This document shows positions 34,307 to 43,898 of a DNA stretch of 64,000 bases, piece after piece. Origin of the DNA: Bacteroidota bacterium (GTDB taxonomy: Bacteria; Bacteroidota; Bacteroidia; Chitinophagales; Chitinophagaceae); NCBI GenBank assembly GCA_018268085.1, contig JAFDXE010000004.1, forward strand, positions 62,001-126,000. The letters run 5' to 3'. Both the position numbers and the translations under genes were made by a program. The notes under the pieces were generated by a model. That model was not told where the DNA came from. It was given only the letters and a program-made list of their open reading frames with translations, and did no database searches. Positions within the stretch are counted from its first letter, which is position 1. The number at the start of each line of letters is the position of its first letter.

Positions 34307-36805
34307 ATGAAAAAATTAACTGCATCCGTATTCCTTCTGCTGGTTTCGTTTTTAGTAAATGCGCAGGAGATCATTGGGAAAATTAATGGTACTGTACTTT
34401 CCCCGGATAATAAACCCATCACAGGTGCCACGGTTACATTATTAACTGATACCGGTAAAAAACTGGTGAAAATAAATATAACAGATAAGGCAGGGGTATT
34501 TATGTTTGAAAATGTTGCCTTAGGAAAGTTTATACTAACGATCACGGCTACCGGCTTTGAAAAAAAGCAGGTGGAGCCTTTTGAAATCAGCAATGCCTCG
34601 TTAAATATTGTTTTGCCCGCCATTATGCTTACCATACAGTCAAAATCGCTCGGTGCTGTTACGGTAGTATCATCCCGTCCGCTAATTGAACAAAAACCAG
34701 ACAGGATGATTGTGAATGTAGATGCATCTCCGTCTAATGCAGGTGCAACGGCAATGGAAGTACTGGAGAAGTCCCCGGGAATAGCTGTAGATAATGACGG
34801 AAATATCAGCCTGAAAGGGAAACAGGGTGTAATCGTAATGATGGATGGCAAACAAACTTACCTCTCAGCCGCCGACCTGGCGAATGTTCTTAAGAACCTG
34901 CCGGCATCAGCGCTCGATCAGATAGAGATCATGACCAACCCTTCCTCAAAATTTGATGCTGCAGGAAATTCCGGTATCATCAATATCAAAACGAAAAAGA
35001 ATAAAATAAAAGGTTCGAACGGAAATATAAGTGCCGGCAATACTATGTCATTATTCCGGAACAACGGTGCCGAAAAAATATTATGGAAACCCACACTAAC
35101 AGTAAACTATAACTACAAAAAAAACAAAATCAATTTCTTCAGCAATTTCGTGTACAATTATCGTGAAGGCAGGAGCAAGATGGATATTGTAAGCAGGTAT
35201 TACCGCGAGGGAAAACAGATCGACAGCATAAACAACGTAAACACTTTGTTTAATTTTAAAAATAACAATTACACTTTAAAACTCGGACTGGATTACACCC
35301 CCGACAAAAGAAACACTTTCGGTATTGTATTAAACGGATTCCTGTTTGCCGGACGCCCCAGCCCAACTACGTCCACAACATTTACCAACCTGCAGGGAAC
35401 TCCATTTTCAAGATTAAATTCTGTTACCAAAAACAAGATCAACTTTACCAACCTGAGTGGGAATCTGAACTATAAACACAGTTTCGACAGCACCGGTACT
35501 GAAATCACACTCGACCTGGACTATGCTAATTATGATAACAGCAATGACCAGTTGTTGAGAACAGGATTTTTTGATGGTAATTTTATTCAGACGGCAGACT
35601 CTATGTTCCTTCGTGGACATTTACCATCTACGATCGACATCTATTCTGTAAAATCAGATTTTGTAAAACCATTCAAGAACGGTTTGAAACTGGAAGCGGG
35701 AATTAAATCAAGTTATGTACGATCCGACAACCTTGTAAATTATGAACGCAAAGCCGGAGCAGGCTGGGTTCCCGACGCACGTAACAACCATTTTATTTAT
35801 GCAGAAAATATTAATGCTGTTTACCTGAATGCCAATAAAAAAATTAAGAAATGGGAAATACAGGCGGGCTTAAGGCTGGAAAATACCAACTCAAAAGGAA
35901 CACAGGAATCAAACAACTCCGAGGTGAAAAAAAGTTATGTAAACCTCTTCCCTACGCTATTTGTAAGTTATCCGCTGAATGATAAAAACACAATCACCGC
36001 ATCTGCGAGCAGGCGTTTACAAAGGCCAAATTACCAGGACCTGAATCCTTTTACTTTCTTCCTTGATTCATTATCATACCGCCAGGGCAATCCATATCTT
36101 ACGCCACAGTTCTCCTACAACTATGAACTAACGCATACGTATAAAGGCAAACTGATCACAACACTCAACTATACAAAAACAACAGATGTTATTTCCAATA
36201 TCATCAACAGGAAAAGAGGAGCTAATAATGAGATCATTGGGTTCCTTACTTCCGACAACATCGCAAAGTATAGCAATATGGGCCTGGCAATAAGTTACCA
36301 GGTAAAACTTTCTAAATGGTGGAGCGCTAATTTTTATGGCAATGTTTTCCGGAATCACTACCTGGGAACTTATATCTCAAATGAATCGGGCGCACCTGAA
36401 GTTGTGGATCTCGATCTTTCATACACTTCTTTTTCCTTCAACATCAATAATAGTTTCACCATTGGTAAAGGATGGACTGCAGAACTCAGCGGCTTTTACA
36501 GGTATCGTTCTATAGAACAACTATCATTATCCTACCCGATGGGTCAGATGAACATCGGGCTGGCAAAAAATAATTTATTAAAGGGTAAAGCAAGCATTCG
36601 ACTCAATGCCCGTGATCCTTTCAACTGGCAGTCGTATCGGGCCTTAACCAAATACGGAACAGTAGATTTTAATATTGTAAGCCGGTGGGACAACAGGCAA
36701 TATGGCGCTACATTCACCTATCGTTTTGGCAAACAAACGCAACAACGAAGGAGAGCATCAGCAACAGCAGAAGAACAAAGCCGGGTTGGTGGCCAGGGAA
36801 ATTAA
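34307..36805 (+). CDS. Outer-membrane beta-barrel protein with CarboxypepD-like plug region
   Basis: An 832-residue protein with a signal peptide (MKKLTASVFLLLVSFLVNAQ). It has an N-terminal carboxypeptidase-regulatory-like domain (GTVLSPDNKPITGATVTLL), then a TonB-dependent-receptor plug-like part (AMEVLEKSPGIAVDNDGNISLKGKQGVIVMMDGKQ, ALDQIEIMTNPSSKFDAAGNSGIINIKTKK). A long beta-barrel with alternating aromatic strands follows to the C-terminus. This is the outer-membrane beta-barrel branch of TonB receptors, without an adjacent SusD. The substrate is unknown. It ends with a polar Gln/Arg-rich tail (QQRRRASATAEEQS). Confidence 0.9.
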   Translation: MKKLTASVFLLLVSFLVNAQEIIGKINGTVLSPDNKPITGATVTLLTDTGKKLVKINITDKAGVFMFENVALGKFILTITATGFEKKQVEPFEISNASLNIVLPAIMLTIQSKSLGAVTVVSSRPLIEQKPDRMIVNVDASPSNAGATAMEVLEKSPGIAVDNDGNISLKGKQGVIVMMDGKQTYLSAADLANVLKNLPASALDQIEIMTNPSSKFDAAGNSGIINIKTKKNKIKGSNGNISAGNTMSLFRNNGAEKILWKPTLTVNYNYKKNKINFFSNFVYNYREGRSKMDIVSRYYREGKQIDSINNVNTLFNFKNNNYTLKLGLDYTPDKRNTFGIVLNGFLFAGRPSPTTSTTFTNLQGTPFSRLNSVTKNKINFTNLSGNLNYKHSFDSTGTEITLDLDYANYDNSNDQLLRTGFFDGNFIQTADSMFLRGHLPSTIDIYSVKSDFVKPFKNGLKLEAGIKSSYVRSDNLVNYERKAGAGWVPDARNNHFIYAENINAVYLNANKKIKKWEIQAGLRLENTNSKGTQESNNSEVKKSYVNLFPTLFVSYPLNDKNTITASASRRLQRPNYQDLNPFTFFLDSLSYRQGNPYLTPQFSYNYELTHTYKGKLITTLNYTKTTDVISNIINRKRGANNEIIGFLTSDNIAKYSNMGLAISYQVKLSKWWSANFYGNVFRNHYLGTYISNESGAPEVVDLDLSYTSFSFNINNSFTIGKGWTAELSGFYRYRSIEQLSLSYPMGQMNIGLAKNNLLKGKASIRLNARDPFNWQSYRALTKYGTVDFNIVSRWDNRQYGATFTYRFGKQTQQRRRASATAEEQSRVGGQGN

Positions 36806-36852
36806 ACTTGTATCGTTTCTAAATGCAAAAGTATCCTCACCTAAGCTCAATG

Positions 36853-37365
36853 TTACGGGCAATAGTGAGAAATCACAGGATCTCCTGAAGGAAACTGATA
36901 TTGTCCATTGGCTCGAAGCATATCTTCAAAATACAGATCAGTTATAGAAAAGGTTGTGGGTAAACATGCGATACTATAAACGGGGCCACAACCACTGATC
37001 CGATGATTTTGTGCAGTAAGTGCCTGGAACCTGTAAGTATAAACGGCAAAACTTACCGGGGCTGTAGTAGGTGAAAAACCAACACCGGCATGATCTGTAG
37101 TAAAAAGTACATTATCGTTATTGTCGAATACAGAAAACAAAACAGACACAACATCTGTTGACGCTAAGGGCTTCAATACATCATTCCATCCATCACCATT
37201 TGGTGTAAAAACATTGGGCACCACTATCCAGGCATGATCATTTGTTGATGCCGTATCCGTAACAAGATTGCTGCAAGCGGATACATAAGTTGTGTCGTTA
37301 CTTTTCTCGCAGGAAGCAAATACCAGGAGCAGTAAAAAACTCGCATAATTAAATACATATTTCAT
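36853..37365 (-). CDS. Lipoprotein with gliding-motility-type C-terminal motif
   Basis: A 170-residue protein with a lipoprotein signal (FLLLLVFASCEKS). The middle carries VPNVFTPNGDGWNDVLKPL, the signature opening of the type B T9SS/gliding-motility C-terminal domain, followed by VLFSVFDNNDNVLFTT and VSFAVYTYRFQAL. Unlike true CTDs the domain is not at the very end: about 45 residues with several Cys (CGPVYSIACLP) follow. It may be a lipid-anchored stand-alone version. It is transcribed convergently to the barrel gene. Confidence 0.75.
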   Translation of the reverse strand: MKYVFNYASFLLLLVFASCEKSNDTTYVSACSNLVTDTASTNDHAWIVVPNVFTPNGDGWNDVLKPLASTDVVSVLFSVFDNNDNVLFTTDHAGVGFSPTTAPVSFAVYTYRFQALTAQNHRISGCGPVYSIACLPTTFSITDLYFEDMLRANGQYQFPSGDPVISHYCP

Positions 37366-37469
37366 AGTGCCGGTAAAATTAAATTTTTACTGAAGGTAAC
37401 ATCTTTCAATGTACACATTCAGGTTTTAACCTATTCTAATATTTTTTATCTTGTAGTATAAAGCTTTTC

Positions 37470-38711
37470 ATGAAATTGCTGCGAAACTTATATATACAGG
37501 TGCTACTGGCAATTGTTGCTGGTATTTTAATTGGTTATACTTATCCATCTATAAGTGTGCAATTAAAACCTTTGGGGGATGCATTCATACGACTGATCAA
37601 AATGATGATAGCACCAATCATTTTTTGCACCATTGTAACAGGAATTGCCAATATGCAGGATACAAAAAAAGTAGGGCGTGTTGGTTTAAAAGCAATTCTC
37701 TATTTTGAAATTGTTACAACGATAGCACTCATTATCGGTTTACTGGTTATAAATATTTTACAACCTGGCAAGGGAATGCATATAAATACGGCAACCCTGG
37801 ATTCATCGTCAATCCAGGAATATGTTTCAGAAAGCAAAACACATGGTATAGTTGATTTCCTGATGAATATTATTCCTGAAAATATTGTAAGTGCAATCGC
37901 CAGCAACAGCTTACTGCAGGTGTTGTTCTTTTCGGTGCTATTGGGTTTCGCATTATCTAAGATGAACCATAAAGCTGCTCCTTTACTTAAAGGAATTCAA
38001 TCATTTGAAGACGCACTGTTTACTATCATCCGTTGGATCATGAAACTAGCCCCTGTTGGTGCATTTGGAGCAATGGCATTTACCATTGGCAAATACGGTT
38101 TGCATTCGCTTACCTCATTAGGGCAATTGATGATTTCCTTTTACATTACCTGCATCCTTTTTATAGTTGTAGTACTCGGAAGCATATTAAAATTGTATGG
38201 CTTTAGCCTATTTCGTTTATTGAATTACATTAAAGAAGAACTCTTTGTTGTGTTGGGCACTTCTTCTTCAGAATCTGCTTTACCCAGCCTTATGAGAAAG
38301 CTTGAAAACATGGGCATTTCCGAACCTGTAGTAGGACTGGTTGTACCAACAGGCTATTCCTTTAACCTCGATGGCACATCTATTTATCTTACCATGGCTG
38401 CGGTATTTCTTGCACAGGCTACAGATACACCATTAGACATAACGCACCAGGTTACGTTATTACTTGTATTGCTGATCACCTCCAAAGGTGCCGCGGGCGT
38501 AACAGGAAGCGGCTTTATAACGTTAGCGGCTACACTACCCGCTATCGGCCATATACCTGTTGCTGCCATTGCATTGATTTTAGGTATCGACCGGTTTATG
38601 AGTGAAGGACGTGCCATTACCAATATTATCGGCAACGCCACAGCAACCATCGTTGTTGCCAAATGGGAAAATGAAATAGATCTGCAGAAGGCAAAAGAAT
38701 GTATTGGATAA
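37470..38711 (+). CDS. Dicarboxylate/amino acid:cation symporter (DAACS)
   Basis: A 413-residue secondary transporter. It has the family signatures [17 protein letters not shown] (serine-rich re-entrant loop), [44 protein letters not shown] and [27 protein letters not shown]. The last resembles C4-dicarboxylate (DctA) members more than glutamate ones. It imports dicarboxylates or acidic amino acids with Na+ or H+. It is monocistronic. Confidence 0.93.
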   Translation: MKLLRNLYIQVLLAIVAGILIGYTYPSISVQLKPLGDAFIRLIKMMIAPIIFCTIVTGIANMQDTKKVGRVGLKAILYFEIVTTIALIIGLLVINILQPGKGMHINTATLDSSSIQEYVSESKTHGIVDFLMNIIPENIVSAIASNSLLQVLFFSVLLGFALSKMNHKAAPLLKGIQSFEDALFTIIRWIMKLAPVGAFGAMAFTIGKYGLHSLTSLGQLMISFYITCILFIVVVLGSILKLYGFSLFRLLNYIKEELFVVLGTSSSESALPSLMRKLENMGISEPVVGLVVPTGYSFNLDGTSIYLTMAAVFLAQATDTPLDITHQVTLLLVLLITSKGAAGVTGSGFITLAATLPAIGHIPVAAIALILGIDRFMSEGRAITNIIGNATATIVVAKWENEIDLQKAKECIG

Positions 38712-39375
38712 TTACGCAATCATCTGCTCTTGTTTAAGCGTTAAGAAAATGTCACTTCACCCATTTCCTGTTGAGAAAACTGGTTTCTGCTTTTACCAGG
38801 TCGGCAGGATTATTTCCGGAACTTTTCACACTACTTTTTTGTGTGCAAATAAACAAGGTTAAGCAAAGGGATACCCAAAACAATTGTCTTTTCCAATCGT
38901 ACCTTTTATGCAGCATAAACACGGTTTTAAAAATGTGAATTCATTTTTTTGCCATATAAATCCTGTTACATAACAACGGATAACTTGCCAGGATGGTTCT
39001 TAAAAAAAGCAGGTGTAGAACATATTAGTAAGGGAGAATAAAAGGTTATTCAGGATATTAGTACGCAAAAATAAAGGTTATTCCGAAAAAATCAACTGCT
39101 TAGGTTTTCCCCCTACTGAAATTACTATAGATGCCCCTGGTAAACTTCGGCACTCGTTACCCCATTCGGGATAAAATAATACACAGGAAAACTTTGAAGG
39201 AAATTATGCACATACCTAAATTGCTGTTTGTAAAATCCTAAGATTGTCGTAACTTTTAAATCGTCAGACCGGTATTAACCAATAGCTACATCTACACGAC
39301 AGGGCATTGCCACTTGAATTTGTTTTCGATTGCTCCTTTGAAGTTTTATTGTTCATCAACTAAAACACATCAATT
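38712..39375. other. Long AT-rich intergenic region
   Basis: About 660 bases with no ORF, tRNA or repeat that I can support. A half-site-like GTTAC occurs at 38965-38969, but no TAnnTTTG element lies at the right distance on either strand. Confidence 0.4.
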
Positions 39376-39678
39376 ATGAAAACAGTACATTCTCCTCACA
39401 TCAATTCAAAGAAAAAAACAATTCAGTTTTTCATCCAGAATAATTGTGCCAATCAAATTGCATTAGCGGGTAGTTTCAACAACTGGGCCCATGATGTGCT
39501 ATTAATGAAACCGGGAAAAGACGGTCTTTGGAAAATCGAAATACCAATACTGCCCAGGGGACGCTATCATTATAAATTTTTCCTTGATGATAAAATGTGG
39601 ATGGAAGATATAGATAATCCTTACCGTGAACCGGATGGCGTAAGTGGATTCAACAGCGTACTTACAGTTGAACAATAG
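39376..39678 (+). CDS. Glycogen-binding (CBM48/AMPK-beta-like) domain protein
   Basis: A 100-residue protein that is essentially one early-set carbohydrate-binding domain: IQFFIQNNCANQIALAGSFNNWAHDVLLMKPGKDGLWKIEIPILPRGRYHYKFFLDDKMWMEDIDNP. The motifs GSFNNW, LW and YKF are those of CBM48/AMPK glycogen-binding modules. There is no catalytic domain and no signal peptide. It probably binds glycogen or malto-oligosaccharides in the cytosol; the role is inferred. Confidence 0.85.
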   Translation: MKTVHSPHINSKKKTIQFFIQNNCANQIALAGSFNNWAHDVLLMKPGKDGLWKIEIPILPRGRYHYKFFLDDKMWMEDIDNPYREPDGVSGFNSVLTVEQ

Positions 39679-39857
39679 CAATTTTCATCTATTGCTTATC
39701 GTTAGTAGCATTGCCTGTTTTATATATGCATAGTATAGCTGAGCTTCAAATGGCTGACGGGAACCATATTGCGTATTTATAGCCGGAAAACAACAGGCAG
39801 AGATAAAAGCGTTATAAAGATTGCTTTTTCGATTAGTTAGTCTAAAAAACTGTTCAC

Positions 39858-40487
39858 TCAAAATTCTTTTAACAATTTAATTTCGTTCCTGTACAGGATA
39901 ATTTTTCCATCATTTTCCAATTCCTTTAATAAACGGGATATTACCACACGTGATGTAGCCAGTTCATCTGCTATTACATAATGAGATGCTTTAATAACAC
40001 TCGAACCCGAAAGCCTTTGTTTTTCTTTTAAATAACCAATCAGGCGCTCATCCAACTTATGAAAAGCAATACTTTGAATCGACTTCAACAGTTCCAGGAA
40101 TCGTTCATTAAAACTCCGCAAAATATAATTCTTCCAGCTAGGATACTTGCAAAGCCACTCATCTAACTTAATATGCGGTATCGCAATCAATTCAACATCA
40201 TCCTCGGCAATCGCTTTTACTTCACTTTTTTTAGCTTCCACACAACAACTGTAAGCCATGGAACAACTTTCATATGTTGATAAATAATACAGCAAAATTT
40301 CTTTTCCATTTTCATCCATCCTGAAAACTTTCACGGTTCCCTTAATGATCAAAGGCATCATCCTGATATACTTTCCATAATCCATTATAACATCGCCTTC
40401 TTTAAAATATTTCACTTCACCGAACTGTTCCATCTCCTTTATTAAAGCAGGTTCAAAAGTTGAATTAATGGTTCTTTTAGTATCCAT
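39858..40487 (-). CDS. Crp/Fnr-family regulator with Cys motif, likely controller of the sulfur cluster
   Basis: A 209-residue protein from the ATG at 40487 (MDTKRTINS). The cNMP-type barrel contains KYFKEGDVIMDYG, GTVKVFRMDENGKEILLYYL and an unusual ESCSMAYSCCVEAKKSE segment with three Cys that could sense thiol or persulfide state. The winged helix has ADELATSRVVISRLLKELE. In the recognition helix, Ser and Arg of ISR match FNR but the FNR Glu is replaced by Val, giving an RVxIxR pattern like cyanobacterial NtcA, whose site is GTA-N8-TAC. That fits the GTAAC-N4-GTTAC boxes upstream of four nearby promoters. It lies directly behind a decayed porin gene. Confidence 0.88.
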   Translation of the reverse strand: MDTKRTINSTFEPALIKEMEQFGEVKYFKEGDVIMDYGKYIRMMPLIIKGTVKVFRMDENGKEILLYYLSTYESCSMAYSCCVEAKKSEVKAIAEDDVELIAIPHIKLDEWLCKYPSWKNYILRSFNERFLELLKSIQSIAFHKLDERLIGYLKEKQRLSGSSVIKASHYVIADELATSRVVISRLLKELENDGKIILYRNEIKLLKEF

Positions 40488-40492
40488 CTTAA

Positions 40493-41878
40493 TCAAAGGT
40501 TATAATTCAGAATAAAATTATATTGAAGCAGGTTCACCTTATTAAATATAAATCTTTTATCATTATAATTATTTCCCTTATTTAATTTTGTCACCAGGAG
40601 CAGGTGCGCTTCCAATCCCTTTAACCTCCGGACAAAAACAAAACAACCGTCAAGATTTACCTGTATATAGGACGGCAATCCATATTTATTCAGCGCATAA
40701 TCCTTAACGTCAGGTAGCCGGTAATAGCCGGCGCCTGCTGAACAATCAACCCGATCTCTCTGCAACATCCAGGTTAACTTGCCCATAAATGCATGAACGT
40801 TTCCTATTCCTTCATTTCTTTACAGGGGCAGATATGTGAAAAAGGGATCAGTTCCCCACTCTCTTGGAAATAAGTACCTGCCGGCTGAAGTGATCCTGTT
40901 ATAATTCACTGCAATTTTCAGCCGCTCGTTTTCCCAGGAAAAATAAGTTCCAAATGAAAAAGGATGAACACCAGTTGGAAAATAAGTTTTATCCCGGATA
41001 TAGTTTCCCCCGTTGTGTACGGCAGCTTCACTGATGAGTTGCATGCCCAATCCTATAGCATTTTTTCTCTTTAATGGAATACCGGCGTCTGCTTGAAACA
41101 TTAGTACGTTCAATACATTTGCCGCAAAAACGTCTCATAGTCTAACTGTAGTATATTTTCCCACAGACCTGCTAATATTTGCAAGTAGCACGGAATTACT
41201 GTTAATATTTTTCCCATACTGTGATTTTGTTCCATCGGGATTGATACCAGATGGATAAATACCGATGCCGTTCCCGGGGCTAAACCAATGATCTGTACTT
41301 CTTGGCGAAATACCCACAAACCAGCCAAGTTGAATCCGTGTTTTAGAAATCATATTCCACTCAGTCCACAAACCTTCCACAGCCGTTGCATTCATTCTGC
41401 CATCCTGTTTGTTGATGAATGGCGTTTGTATAAACTGCCTTCCAACATGTATAAGAACGTGTTGATTCCGATAAGAAAGGTATAATTCATCCATCCTTAG
41501 TAACCGGTATTTACCCGGCGCCTTAGCTATATTAAACAAACCCGATTCATAGCGACTAACCTGTCCCGTTACCCTGTCGGGCGTATATAGGGACGACCCG
41601 CCAATGTTCAACACTCCGGATCCGCTGCACGACAGTTGGAATTGATAGAACCAGGCAGTTGAGAATTTCATACCGGCGCCACGAGCACATGCATAATAAT
41701 CTTTCAGACCCTGCTGGTTATCTGTAGCCATAAAGTAATAACGAAGATGACCAGCAATATTTCCTCTTCGTAAAGCTGCAACAAAAGAAGTAGTGTCAAC
41801 GCTTTTTTCGGTTTCCTGGGCAATAGCTGCATTTGTTAAAAACAATATCAATAATAAAGTGCAGCCTATCCGTTTCAT
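40493..41878 (-). pseudogene. Outer-membrane porin pseudogene with two in-frame stops
   Basis: One reading frame runs from the ATG at 41878 to the stop at 40493, about 461 codons. It is interrupted by TGA at 41137-41135 and TAA at 40822-40820. The pieces form one porin-like protein: signal peptide (MKRIGCTLLLILFLTNAAIAQ), GHLRYYFMATDN, DELYLSYRNQHVLIHVGRQ, TQVGWFVG-like strands, then VQADAGIPLKR-type sequence, and a C-terminal part ending with alternating strands (YIQVNLDGCFVFVRRLKG...). It resembles OprD-like porins of Bacteroidota. Both breaks are substitutions or small nonsense changes without frameshift, so decay is recent or the stops are read through. Confidence 0.75.
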
Positions 41879-42027
41879 ATCAGTGAATAAATTTAGAACT
41901 GGTCAACATTCAACAAACAACCAGAACAACAATTTTAAAAATCTCGCCCGGGCAATGATGAAGAAAAAAAAATACCGGCAACAATCATTGGCGATTGAAA
42001 CCGGCAGCAAATACTTATACCGAATGA

Positions 42028-42339
42028 TTAAGCTACAAACTTTGCAATTTCTTCCCAAGTACCCCCATTTGTAACATTGGTTATGCCGTTAAATTCAAGA
42101 AGCATTTTGGCCTGGTTGCTCCTGTTGCCTGTTCGGCAAAAAACAATTATTTCATGCTTATGCCTGAAATGATTTAGCTGTAGTTGTATCCTGTCGAGCG
42201 GAATATTCACTGACCCTTTCACATGTCCACATTCGAATTCTTCCGGCGTTCTTACATCAACCAGGAATGCTCCATCGTTTATTTTTTCCTTAAGCGATAC
42301 TATTTTCTCTGTTCCTTTTATTTTATCCCGGACATCCAT
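42028..42339 (-). CDS. Single-domain rhodanese sulfurtransferase
   Basis: A 103-residue rhodanese with VDVRTPEEFECGHVKGSVNIPL and the active loop FCRTGNRS (Cys near residue 68 carries the persulfide). It moves sulfane sulfur between thiols. It is the third gene of an operon with a thioredoxin and a DUF2892 protein (13- and 54-base gaps), driven by the GTAAC-box promoter at 42948-42991. Confidence 0.93.
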   Translation of the reverse strand: MDVRDKIKGTEKIVSLKEKINDGAFLVDVRTPEEFECGHVKGSVNIPLDRIQLQLNHFRHKHEIIVFCRTGNRSNQAKMLLEFNGITNVTNGGTWEEIAKFVA

Positions 42340-42352
42340 CGTTGATTATTTT

Positions 42353-42649
42353 TTATGAATTGAAATTGTTGATTATACTGATTAAGCCTTTCTTTTGCAC
42401 AACACCGCTTTGTCGCCATAACGACCGGCCACTCCTGAACAATATAAGTGTAGGCACACCCTGAATCTGGTATTCATAGGCAGCCTGCGGATTTTTATCT
42501 ACATCTACCTTTATAATGGTAACAGCATCGCCCAATTCATTTTTTACATCTTTAAGAATAGGCGCCATCATTTTACAGGGACCGCACCATTCTGCAGAAA
42601 AATCTACCAATACCGGTTTATCTGATTGTATCATTTCATTAAAGGTCAT
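42353..42649 (-). CDS. Thioredoxin
   Basis: A 98-residue thioredoxin with VLVDFSAEWCGPCKMMAPIL and the cis-Pro loop GVPTLILFRSG. It reduces disulfides and can release persulfide sulfur from rhodanese-type partners, which fits its place directly before the rhodanese gene. It is distinct from the second thioredoxin at 43438. Confidence 0.94.
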   Translation of the reverse strand: MTFNEMIQSDKPVLVDFSAEWCGPCKMMAPILKDVKNELGDAVTIIKVDVDKNPQAAYEYQIQGVPTLILFRSGRSLWRQSGVVQKKGLISIINNFNS

Positions 42650-42703
42650 AAATTTTGTTTTACAGGTTAATAGACGATTATTAACGGGATGGGATACCCG
42701 ATT

Positions 42704-42946
42704 TTATTTCACTTCTTCATAACTGATATCTTCAGGCTTACCATTATTTTCTTTTGAAAAAGTGCCTGCACATCCTCCGGCACCACAACAACCGATATTA
42801 AATACCGGCAATGCGGTAAACAATATACCCAGTATTCCCATCGTGGTATCTTTCATCAATACAGATTGTACAACTACGATTATCCCTAAACCGAGGCGTA
42901 AAAGCCTCATAAAATTCCAGTTTTTAAAAATTGCCTGTTTCATCAT
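42704..42946 (-). CDS. DUF2892-type inner membrane protein
   Basis: An 80-residue protein with two membrane segments (LLRLGLGIIVVVQSVL and MGILGILFTALPVFNIGCC) and a Cys-rich end of the second helix (GCCGAGGCAG). This is the DUF2892/YgaP-tail family, often next to or fused to rhodaneses. The predicted transcription start is at about 42944, almost on the ATG (42946 or 42943), so the message could be leaderless or the start could be the later ATG at 42910. It heads the thioredoxin-rhodanese operon. Confidence 0.8.
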   Translation of the reverse strand: MMKQAIFKNWNFMRLLRLGLGIIVVVQSVLMKDTTMGILGILFTALPVFNIGCCGAGGCAGTFSKENNGKPEDISYEEVK

Positions 42947-42947
42947 A

Positions 42948-42991
42948 TAAAGTTAAGATCAGGTGGTTGTGTGTTTGGTAACATTGGTTAC
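42948..42991 (-). promoter_or_regulatory. GTAAC-box promoter of the DUF2892-thioredoxin-rhodanese operon
   Basis: The box GTAACATTGGTTAC (42978-42991) is a perfect GTAAC-N4-GTTAC palindrome. On the minus strand the -7 candidate is TAACTTTA (42955-42948, five of six), with its first base exactly 29.5 bp from the box centre. The spacing equals that of the FNR-type promoters, but the half-site differs. Confidence 0.65.
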
Positions 42992-43176
42992 ATATTATTA
43001 TTTACCCAGTTTGATGAACTATACAATTACGTTCATTACCATGTATTCATGAATTATTCACCAACTATGTACCCAACAATCCCTACCAGCCACATCAGAA
43101 TTTCAGCAGTTATATACATAACCAGTATTCTTATCCAGGCAGGAATCTTTTTATTTATGCAGTTTCTTTTAGTATT

Positions 43177-43383
43177 TTATTTCAATAGAGCCATGGAAGC
43201 ACTGGGGAATATTTTTAATTTACTTTTCTGCATCACAAAAACCGACCAGAGTGATATCAAAATGGAGAGAGAAAACATTACAGCAGCAGTAACAGACACT
43301 TTTACAACCGATGTACCAAGCGCCAATACCACAATACAGGTAAACTGAGCTGTAACCAGGATCACCGATTTCAATTGCAGCAT
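43177..43383 (-). pseudogene. Remnant of an isoprenylcysteine methyltransferase-like membrane protein
   Basis: A 68-codon frame reading LKSVILVTAQFTCIVVLAL..., LWSVFVMQKSKLKIFPSAS resembles the first two helices and the xMxKSKLxIFP motif of bacterial isoprenylcysteine carboxyl methyltransferase-like proteins. The catalytic part (GPYxYIRHPMY and beyond) is missing: the frame stops right after the motif and I cannot find it in the other frames down to 42990. Probably a 3'-truncated pseudogene. It is adjacent to the box promoter of the next operon. Confidence 0.4.
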
Positions 43384-43437
43384 TTGTTTATTATAAAATT
43401 ATTATCTGTTTTAACGCTGTCATAAGACAGGCATCGA

Positions 43438-43812
43438 TTATTCTCCAACCTCGGTTTTGGGCAACAGGTTATCTTCAATAATTTTTCTGAAAACATGTTT
43501 TGGCAAAGCGCCCGCCTGCATTGAAGGTTCACCATCACGATCTATGAATATAAACGTTGGAATACTTTGTATGCCGAATACGGCAGCCAGTTCCTGTTCA
43601 ATATCTGTATTCACTTTATAGATCAATAACCTGTCCTGAAATTCAACAGATAATTCATCCAGAACAGGCGCTACCATTTTACAAGGACCGCACCAGTCGG
43701 CATAGAAATCAATAATCGCAGGAAGGGTTCCCTGGTATTTCCAGTCTTTTACATTTTCATAATCAAAAATCTTTTCTTTAAATCCCTGTGTGGTAAGTTG
43801 AATAGTAGCCAT
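43438..43812 (-). CDS. Thioredoxin
   Basis: A 124-residue thioredoxin with PAIIDFYADWCGPCKMVAPVLDEL and the cis-Pro region FGIQSIPTFIFIDRDG. It is longer at the N-terminus than the 42353 protein (TTQGFKEKIFDYENVKDWKYQGTL). It is probably co-transcribed with the DUF983 gene 86 bases upstream. It is part of the sulfur/thiol cluster. Confidence 0.93.
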   Translation of the reverse strand: MATIQLTTQGFKEKIFDYENVKDWKYQGTLPAIIDFYADWCGPCKMVAPVLDELSVEFQDRLLIYKVNTDIEQELAAVFGIQSIPTFIFIDRDGEPSMQAGALPKHVFRKIIEDNLLPKTEVGE

Positions 43813-43898
43813 AAAATAATTTTATTAAAATTAAGAAATCAATGAAGGATCCGGCCGCATAATTTACCGTATAGAAACAATATGTTTCCACAAGTATT

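Noticed and set aside
42971..43348. 125-codon plus-strand frame starting with GTG
   Set aside because: It begins inside the intact GTAAC box promoter of the divergent operon, runs antisense to the methyltransferase remnant and has no recognisable domain.
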